Source of the DNA: Treponema sp.
GTDB taxonomy: Bacteria; Spirochaetota; Spirochaetia; Treponematales; Breznakiellaceae
NCBI GenBank assembly: GCA_031259035.1
Contig: JAIRLZ010000015.1
Span: 1 to 6,026 of the forward strand
Direction of reading: 5' to 3'
Length of the DNA stretch: 6,026 nucleotides
Shown: positions 5,577 through 6,026 of the stretch, piece after piece
Position numbering within the stretch: the first letter of the stretch is position 1
Layout of the letters: every line of letters starts with the position of its first letter
Notes under the pieces: model-generated
What the model was told of the DNA's origin: nothing
Database searches by the model: none
Seen by the model: only the letters and a program-made list of their open reading frames with translations
Position numbers and translations under genes: made by a program

Positions 5577-5584
5577 TGTAGCCA

Positions 5585-6026
5585 ATGAGTGTTATACAGC
5601 ATATAGTCAAGAGGCCGGTTCTTGGGATTGTGGTATTCGGCCTTATCGCCATCGTAGCCCTGTACCTTGTTTCCGACATTGCTATTGATATGTTTCCCGA
5701 AGTGAATATGCCCATGTTGACGGTTACGGCTTCCTACAGCGGCGCGGGGCCGGAGACGGTTGAAAAATCCGTAACCAGGGTTCTGGAAGCGCAGCTGGTG
5801 AACCTGAACGGCTTAACCGAAATGACCTCCACGTCCAGCGAAGGGTCCAGCATGATCATGCTGGAATTTGATTACGGCGCCAATCTTGACGCCAAGACCA
5901 ACGACATACGGGATCGTATTGACCGGGTCAGGCGGCGGCTCCCCGATGAGGTGGATTCCCCTTCCATCATGCAGTTTGATCCCAACTCCATGCCCATACT
6001 CCGCATCGCCGTCAGGGGAAACCGGA
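5585..6026 (+). CDS. RND-family efflux pump, AcrB type (3'-truncated by the window)
   Basis: The first 147 codons of an inner-membrane proton-driven exporter, normally about 1000-1050 residues. The N-terminus MSVIQHIVKRPVLG is followed by transmembrane helix 1 (IVVFGLIAIVALYLV, about residues 15-29). The porter domain then starts with family signatures: DMFPEVNMPMLTVTASYSGAGPETVEKSVTRVLE (about 36-69), GLTEMTSTSSEGSSMIMLEFDYGANLD and LPDEVDSPSI. In AcrB these are the IxxxxxPxVxxPxVxVxxxYPGAxPxxVExxVT and TSxSxxGxxxIxxxF regions. It completes the tripartite system with the two plus-strand genes upstream and matches BesB in position. The gap of 627 bases from the adaptor stop is unusually long for this operon type and is filled with palindromes and a reverse-strand gene. 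Substrate class (drug versus metal) is not decidable from this fragment; the hydrophobe/drug type is more likely. Confidence 0.93.
   Translation, partial: MSVIQHIVKRPVLGIVVFGLIAIVALYLVSDIAIDMFPEVNMPMLTVTASYSGAGPETVEKSVTRVLEAQLVNLNGLTEMTSTSSEGSSMIMLEFDYGANLDAKTNDIRDRIDRVRRRLPDEVDSPSIMQFDPNSMPILRIAVRGNR

Noticed and set aside
1..6026. tRNA, rRNA or known riboswitch
   Set aside because: No recognisable sequence signatures were seen on either strand; the structured regions are the palindromic elements described above.

Overview
The window looks like chromosomal DNA of a host-associated spirochaete, most likely a termite-gut-type Treponema. This is an inference. It rests on the gene order of the efflux locus (outer-membrane factor, adaptor, RND pump), on an adaptor of about 318 residues with no helical hairpin as in the Borrelia BesCAB system, and on my unverified recollection that similar small proteins and IS630 copies occur in such treponemes. 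No search was run.

Left part (1-1340): the 3' part of a beta-class DNA methyltransferase gene. It is fused to a PD-(D/E)xK (Mrr-like) nuclease-like domain and ends in a small beta-rich domain. A strong ribosome binding site and the first codons of a second, abruptly ended reading frame follow.

Middle (1340-2580): a decayed IS630-family transposase on the minus strand. It has a frameshift, a changed first catalytic residue and a faded 5' end. One palindromic element (2062-2299) lies inside it with an exact AAGT target duplication, and a related element (1344-1528) lies against its stop codon. Both have two end hairpins of unrelated arm sequence, a conserved core, and small RAACC-NNN-GGTTY palindromes in the hairpin loops. 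In the 2062-2299 element one such loop is expanded to six 14-bp tandem copies.

Right part (2581-6026): an RND efflux operon on the plus strand: TolC-like channel, short membrane-fusion protein starting at TTG 4001, and the first 147 codons of an AcrB-type pump. The inter-gene gaps hold more hairpin clusters (3880-3982, 4957-5057, 5060-5196). The last gap also holds a 74-codon gene on the opposite strand with its own AGGAGG.

The most unusual content is the set of five palindromic elements in 6 kb. One is shown by the sequence to be an insertion. They sit mainly between stop codons and the next ribosome binding site, and they conserve base pairing rather than sequence.
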